A DNA stretch of 6,673 nt, from positions 1 through 6,673 of the forward strand of contig JABDJQ010000136.1 of assembly GCA_013002425.1 (NCBI GenBank). The letters run 5' to 3'. The notes under the pieces were generated by a model, which had not been told where the DNA came from, did not search any database, and saw only the letters and a list, made by a program, of their open reading frames with translations. The position numbers and the translations under genes were made by a program. This document shows positions 5,503 through 6,673 of the stretch, piece after piece. The stretch comes from Gemmatimonadota bacterium. GTDB taxonomy: Bacteria; Orphanbacterota; Orphanbacteria; Orphanbacterales; Orphanbacteraceae. Numbering within the stretch: position 1 is the first letter of the stretch; every line of letters starts with the position of its first letter.

Positions 5503-6673
5503 ATGATAATAAGGCCGCTCCCCAGCCACGAACCGTGCCGCTTCGGCGCGCTTGCCGCGCTCGCGATCGCACTGATTCTGCCCCTGACGGCGTACGCTCA
5601 GCCGATTCCGGCGCCGTTCGACCCCGACAGCGCCCTCGCGGTGCGTCTGGAGGCGATCCCGGGGGAGCCGCTCACGCTCGAACGGGCCCTGTCCCTGGCT
5701 TATGAAAACGCGACCCGCGCCCGGGAGGCGAAAGCGGCGCTCGAGGCCGCAAGAGCCGCTCTCCAGGGCGAAAGCGGGGCATTCGACCCCGAAATCTTCG
5801 CCGATGTGACCCGGTCCCGCACCGAGAATCCGTCGTCATCCCCGTTTACGCGCCCGGATCTCATTATCCAGGAGGAGACCGAGGGAACGGCCGGCGCCCG
5901 CATGACGCTTCCGTTCGGGACCGAGCTCGAGGCGAGCTTCGACGCCCGGAAGACGGAGACGAATTCCGAGTTTGCGGCGATCGATCCGGAATATCGCGTG
6001 GACGGCCGCCTTTCCGTGCGCCAGCCGCTGCTCCGGGGGTTCGGCCCGGGGACGTGGGGCGACCGGGCGGGGGCGGCGCGGACTCTCGACGAAGCGCGCG
6101 CGAACGATCGTGACGCGCGGCTGCTGGTCGAGGCGGAGACGGAGGCGACCTACTGGGAGCTCTATGCGTCCGAGAGGGACTACGCGGTCCAGCAGGTGAT
6201 CGTCGAACGGGCGCGGGCGCTGCTGGAGCAGGCCCGGCTCCGGGCGGGCGCGGGCCTCGTCGGACCGAACGAAGTCGCGAACGCGCGCGTCTTTCTTGCC
6301 GAACAGCAACTGGCGGAGCTCGATCGCGAAGAGGAGCTCGACGGCGTCTCGGATCGGCTGGCTTCCCTGATCGGGGCGCGGCCCGGGCGGCATGTGCGAT
6401 TTCGCCCTTCCGACAATCCGCCGGATGCGTTTGCCGTGGAGCCGATCGAAGAGCTCCTCGAGCGAGCCTACAATAATAATGAATCGCTTCGCGCCGCGGG
6501 TTTCGCGGTCGACGCGCTCACGGCCCGCGAATCGGGGGCGCGCTGGAATTCGTTCCCGACGCTCGATCTCACGGGCTCGATCGGCGGCGCGGGACTTTCG
6601 GGAAGCGCCCGTGAGGTGGTGTTCGGCGGCGACACGCTGCTCGTCGACGTCGACGGCGCCTACGGTGACGCTC
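5503..6673 (+). CDS. TolC-family outer-membrane efflux protein, N-terminal 390 residues (runs off window)
   Basis: The frame is open from the ATG at 5503 to the window end. Residues 1-32 are a signal peptide (hydrophobic 14-31, cut after AYA). The mature part begins with Pro/Asp-rich sequence and then the first outer-membrane efflux repeat: LTLERALSLAYENA (57-70), a long helix, beta-strand segments 95-175 with RQPLLRGFG (173-181), which is typical of the family, and a long helical hairpin 190-290 with PNEVANARVFLAEQQLAELD (255-274). A second repeat begins near 315 (IEELLERAYNNNESLR). The family forms trimeric channels through the outer membrane for efflux pumps or type I secretion, so a periplasmic adaptor and a pump gene may follow downstream. 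The nearest purine-rich site, GGAGGA at 5480-5485, is 17 bases from the ATG, too far, but only 2 bases from an in-frame TTG at 5488; the start is therefore uncertain by five codons. Confidence 0.9.
   Translation, partial: MIIRPLPSHEPCRFGALAALAIALILPLTAYAQPIPAPFDPDSALAVRLEAIPGEPLTLERALSLAYENATRAREAKAALEAARAALQGESGAFDPEIFADVTRSRTENPSSSPFTRPDLIIQEETEGTAGARMTLPFGTELEASFDARKTETNSEFAAIDPEYRVDGRLSVRQPLLRGFGPGTWGDRAGAARTLDEARANDRDARLLVEAETEATYWELYASERDYAVQQVIVERARALLEQARLRAGAGLVGPNEVANARVFLAEQQLAELDREEELDGVSDRLASLIGARPGRHVRFRPSDNPPDAFAVEPIEELLERAYNNNESLRAAGFAVDALTARESGARWNSFPTLDLTGSIGGAGLSGSAREVVFGGDTLLVDVDGAYGDA

Noticed and set aside
1..6673. tRNA, rRNA, CRISPR array, insertion sequence or known defence system
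   Set aside because: I looked for cloverleaf-like ends, regularly spaced short repeats, transposase motifs and nuclease or defence domains by reading, and saw none.

Overview
The window is GC-rich bacterial DNA. It holds two complete genes of recognisable family, one complete but C-terminally short gene, two genes cut by the window edges, and a probable 31-codon gene on the minus strand. The gene set points to a Gram-negative, soil- or sediment-type lineage such as Acidobacteriota, Gemmatimonadota or a related candidate phylum. That is inferred from family knowledge: Hanks-type kinases fused to a TolB/WD40-like propeller, non-photosynthetic 'reaction-centre type' cytochromes with TPRs, and a TolC-type outer-membrane protein. 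No marker gene is present to fix the taxon.

Layout. (1) 1-383 is the 3' end of a kinase/propeller gene. Three bases after its stop comes 387-3041, a complete membrane-anchored Ser/Thr kinase with a C-terminal beta-propeller. The last 383 bases of the two genes align without a gap at an offset of 2658 bases, with about 29 mismatches by my count, so this is a tandem duplication. (2) 3184-4221 encodes a sulfide:quinone oxidoreductase (SQR)-like flavoprotein. It keeps two of the three classical SQR cysteines but stops just where the third cysteine and the membrane-binding C-terminus should begin. A plausible continuation lies in another frame. (3) 4222-4464 is a gap with an 8-bp inverted repeat and ambiguous coding signals. 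(4) 4465-5250 encodes an exported dihaem cytochrome c of the reaction-centre cytochrome type with C-terminal TPRs. (5) 5265-5360 on the minus strand is a small, very hydrophobic and aromatic-rich protein with its own Shine-Dalgarno sequence. (6) 5503 to the end is the N-terminal 390 residues of a TolC-family outer-membrane efflux protein.

How the parts fit. The kinase pair looks like one transcription unit with coupled translation and would signal across the inner membrane. The SQR-like protein (cytoplasmic face, no signal peptide) and the exported cytochrome suggest sulfur or quinone redox chemistry, but they lie in different compartments and each has its own ribosome binding site, so a direct partnership is not shown. 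The small minus-strand gene is convergent with the cytochrome gene and divergent from the tolC-like gene, so 5361-5502 should carry two promoters. I saw no tRNA, rRNA, CRISPR array, transposase or recognisable defence system.
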